Below are positions 4,346 to 6,369 of a stretch of DNA of 6,369 nucleotides, one piece after another. The translations under genes and the position numbers were made by a program. Numbering within the stretch: position 1 is the first letter of the stretch; each line of letters begins with the position of its first letter. A model generated the notes under the pieces. It was not told where the DNA came from. It saw only the letters and a program-made list of their open reading frames with translations, and made no database searches. This stretch comes from Acidobacteriota bacterium (lineage in GTDB: Bacteria > Acidobacteriota > Polarisedimenticolia > J045): NCBI GenBank assembly GCA_027001345.1, contig JALTMS010000232.1, positions 1 through 6,369 of the forward strand, in the 5' to 3' direction.

Positions 4346-6369
4346 CGCCGCTCCCGCTCGAGCCCCTTCAGTTCGCGCAAGATCTTCTCCGGAGTGATCG
4401 GCAATTCGGTGATTCGCACCCCGCAAGCGTCGTAGATCGCGTTGGCAATCGCTCCAAGGACGGGCAGCAAGGAACCCTCGCCGATCTCCTTGGCGCCAAA
4501 CGGCCCCCGCGGCTCGTAGCTCTCCACCGCGCCGGAATGAATCTCCGGGGTCTCGTGAATCGTGGGCACCAGGTAGTCGTGCAGGTTGGGGTTGACCAGC
4601 TTGCCACCGTCCCCGACCACCGTGTCTTCCATCAGAGTCTCGCCGAGACCCATGATGATCGCGCCCTCCACCTGGCCGTGGAAGGTCACCGGATTGACCA
4701 CCGTGCCCGCATCGGAGAAGTCGATGAAACGATCGACGGTGACGTAGCCCGTCTCCTCGTCCACCGTCACCTCGCAGACCGCGGTGGAGAAACTGTAGGC
4801 CGGTGAGGTCCCCACGGTGCTGCCCTTGAAGCCGCCGCCGAGATTCAGCGGTGGGCGGTAGTGTCCCTTGCCCACCACCGGACCGCCCTTCGCAAATGCC
4901 TTGCGGCCCGCCTCCGCCCACTCCATCCCGACCGCTGGATGCTCGGCAACGAAGATCCGACCGTCGCGGGCGGTCAGGCTGCCCGGATCGCAGCCCAACT
5001 CGTCGGCCGCCACGCGGAAGAGCTGTCGCTTGACCTGTGCCGCGGCCATCTTCACCGCGTTGCCCGCCATCAGGGTCACCCGACTGGAGTAGGAACCCAG
5101 GTCGAGGGGCGCGAGCACGGTGTCGCAATCCACCATCCAGACCTGGTCGTAGGGGATGCCCAGCTCCTCGGCGGCGATCTGGGTCAGCACCGTATCCGAG
5201 CCCTGCCCGATCTCCGCCGCAGCGATGTGCAGCGAGACTCCCGTCGCGTCCTCGTGCACCCGGATCACCGCGTTGGAGTGGGGAAAGTCCGAGCGGTAGA
5301 TCGGATAGCCGGCCCCCGAGACGAAACCACCGCAGCCGACGCCGATCCCTCGGCCCCGAGGCAGGCGCCCCCGCTTCTCCTTCCACCCGGAGCGGGCCTC
5401 GGCCTGCTCGAGGGTCGCCTTGAACTCGCAGGAAGAGATGTCGAGAGCATTGCAGGTGCGGAAGCCCGGCTCCATCGCGTTGCGCCGGCGAATCTCGAAG
5501 GGATCGATGCCGAGTTCCTCGGCGATGGTGTCGAGCAAGGACTCGAAGGCGAAACGCGGCTGGGGCACGCCATGACCGCGGAAGGCTCCCGAGGCCGGCA
5601 GATTGGTGTAGACCCGCACTCCGCTGTAGCGATAGTTGGGAATCTTGTACAGCGTGGGCACCATCGAACCGGCGTAGTAGGCTGTGATCACACCGAAGGA
5701 GGTGTAGGCGCCGCCATCGAGAACGATGTCGGACTTGACGCCGAGAATCGTGCCGTCCTTCTTGACCGCGATTTCCAGGTCCATGTACTGCTTGTGACGG
5801 CCGCGGAAGTGGAGATACATCTCTTCTCGGGAGTACTCCATCATCACCGGGCGCCCGGTCATCCGGGCCAGGATCACCGCACACAGATCGAGGGGGGTGG
5901 TTTCGGCCTTGCCGCCGAATCCGCCACCGATGGCGGGGCGGATCACACGAATCTGGCCCATCGGGATGCCCAGGGTGCGAGAGACCATCTGGTGAACGTA
6001 GTGGGGTACCTGGGTCGCGCTCCACAGAGTGAGCTTGTTACCGTGGTGCTCCCAACGCGCCAGGGCCGCATGGGGCTCCATCGGGCTCTGGTAGGTCCGG
6101 TTGCCGACGAAGCGCTGGCGGCGAACCAGATCCGCCTCGGCAAAGGCCTTGTCCACGTCGCCGAAATCCCATTCCACACGGGTGTTGACGTTGTTGGCGT
6201 AGCGTTCCTTCTCGGGGTGGACCAGGGGGGCACCGGGCTTCATCGCCTCGAAGGGATCGAGCACCGCGGGCAGTTCCTCGTACTCCACCTCGATCAGGCC
6301 CAGAGCCTCGATCGCCGTGGCCTCGTCCACCGCGGCGCCGGCCGCCACCTCGTCTCCCACGTAACGCAC
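4342..6369 (-). CDS. Molybdenum hydroxylase large subunit, xanthine dehydrogenase / 4-hydroxybenzoyl-CoA reductase family (partial, N-terminus off the window)
   Basis: 675 residues are visible, about nine tenths of a typical 750-780 residue subunit. The apparent GTG start at the edge is an internal Val in VRYVGDEVAA, inside the a/b hammerhead domain, so the true start is outside. The two Mo-binding domains follow: SATQ (117-120), GGGFGGK (148-154), GAFRGHG (261-267), AEIGQGSD (385-392), GSYSSR (425-430), GQVEGA (565-570) and AKEIGEGSLLPV (626-637), where Glu631 matches the catalytic general base. The subunit carries the Mo-pterin and performs hydroxylation with water (or reductive dehydroxylation in the HcrA group), passing electrons to FeS and FAD partners, which are not seen here and are probably encoded upstream. 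The purine-binding residues of xanthine dehydrogenase are not conserved, and the C-terminal segment (GVRITELPITPEKI) resembles aryl-CoA reductase and aldehyde oxidoreductase-like members. The exact substrate is unknown. It is followed by tetR with a 4-base overlap. Confidence 0.93.
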   Translation of the reverse strand: MRYVGDEVAAGAAVDEATAIEALGLIEVEYEELPAVLDPFEAMKPGAPLVHPEKERYANNVNTRVEWDFGDVDKAFAEADLVRRQRFVGNRTYQSPMEPHAALARWEHHGNKLTLWSATQVPHYVHQMVSRTLGIPMGQIRVIRPAIGGGFGGKAETTPLDLCAVILARMTGRPVMMEYSREEMYLHFRGRHKQYMDLEIAVKKDGTILGVKSDIVLDGGAYTSFGVITAYYAGSMVPTLYKIPNYRYSGVRVYTNLPASGAFRGHGVPQPRFAFESLLDTIAEELGIDPFEIRRRNAMEPGFRTCNALDISSCEFKATLEQAEARSGWKEKRGRLPRGRGIGVGCGGFVSGAGYPIYRSDFPHSNAVIRVHEDATGVSLHIAAAEIGQGSDTVLTQIAAEELGIPYDQVWMVDCDTVLAPLDLGSYSSRVTLMAGNAVKMAAAQVKRQLFRVAADELGCDPGSLTARDGRIFVAEHPAVGMEWAEAGRKAFAKGGPVVGKGHYRPPLNLGGGFKGSTVGTSPAYSFSTAVCEVTVDEETGYVTVDRFIDFSDAGTVVNPVTFHGQVEGAIIMGLGETLMEDTVVGDGGKLVNPNLHDYLVPTIHETPEIHSGAVESYEPRGPFGAKEIGEGSLLPVLGAIANAIYDACGVRITELPITPEKILRELKGLERERR

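Noticed and set aside
4346..6025. Upstream in-frame extension of the TetR open frame (about 560 codons) suggesting a large fusion protein
   Set aside because: The extension is the +1-type shadow of the hydroxylase gene and has Arg/Gly/Pro-rich nonsense composition. The TetR protein has its own ATG with a ribosome site at 4351-4355.
6367..6369. GTG at the window edge as the start of the hydroxylase
   Set aside because: It is the Val codon of the conserved VRYVGDEVAA block within the hammerhead domain, so the gene begins outside the window.

Overview
The window is a high-G+C stretch (about two thirds G+C by eye, codon third positions strongly G/C). It is fully packed with genes, and every supported gene lies on the minus strand, so transcription runs from high to low coordinates. 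Nothing in it looks mobile, and there are no RNA genes, CRISPR arrays or gene-free stretches over 25 bases. The style fits a free-living high-G+C heterotroph with CoA-thioester catabolism, such as a proteobacterium, myxobacterium-like lineage, acidobacterium or similar. The sequence does not let me name a taxon.

In transcription order: (1) the C-terminal 675 residues of a molybdenum hydroxylase large subunit of the xanthine dehydrogenase / 4-hydroxybenzoyl-CoA reductase family, whose start lies beyond base 6369; (2) a TetR/AcrR regulator; (3) a MocA/MobA-type nucleotidyltransferase for molybdenum cofactor; (4) an XdhC-type Mo-cofactor insertion/sulfuration factor; (5) a FabG-like short-chain dehydrogenase; (6) an SCP2-type thiolase; (7) the first 90 residues of a DUF35 zinc-ribbon/OB-fold partner protein that runs off base 1. 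Junctions are, in order: 4-base overlap, 4-base overlap, 8-base overlap, 21-base gap, 20-base gap, 2-base gap. This is almost certainly one operon, entered from beyond the right edge and continuing past the left edge. The FeS and FAD subunits of the hydroxylase, the main promoter and the terminator are not in the window.

The genes form two modules. The first is a molybdenum hydroxylase with its own regulator and maturation proteins. The second is a short acyl-CoA module: a hydroxyacyl (or alcohol) dehydrogenase, a thiolase and the thiolase's zinc-ribbon partner. The hydroxylase lacks the residues that recognise purines in xanthine dehydrogenase, so xanthine is an unlikely substrate. A working idea, which is inference, is that the hydroxylase hydroxylates (or reductively dehydroxylates) an aromatic, heterocyclic or CoA-activated compound, and that the SDR and thiolase then oxidise and cleave a resulting CoA thioester under a TetR regulator of the acyl-CoA-sensing type. 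The substrate is unknown, and this combination is the most interesting aspect of the window.
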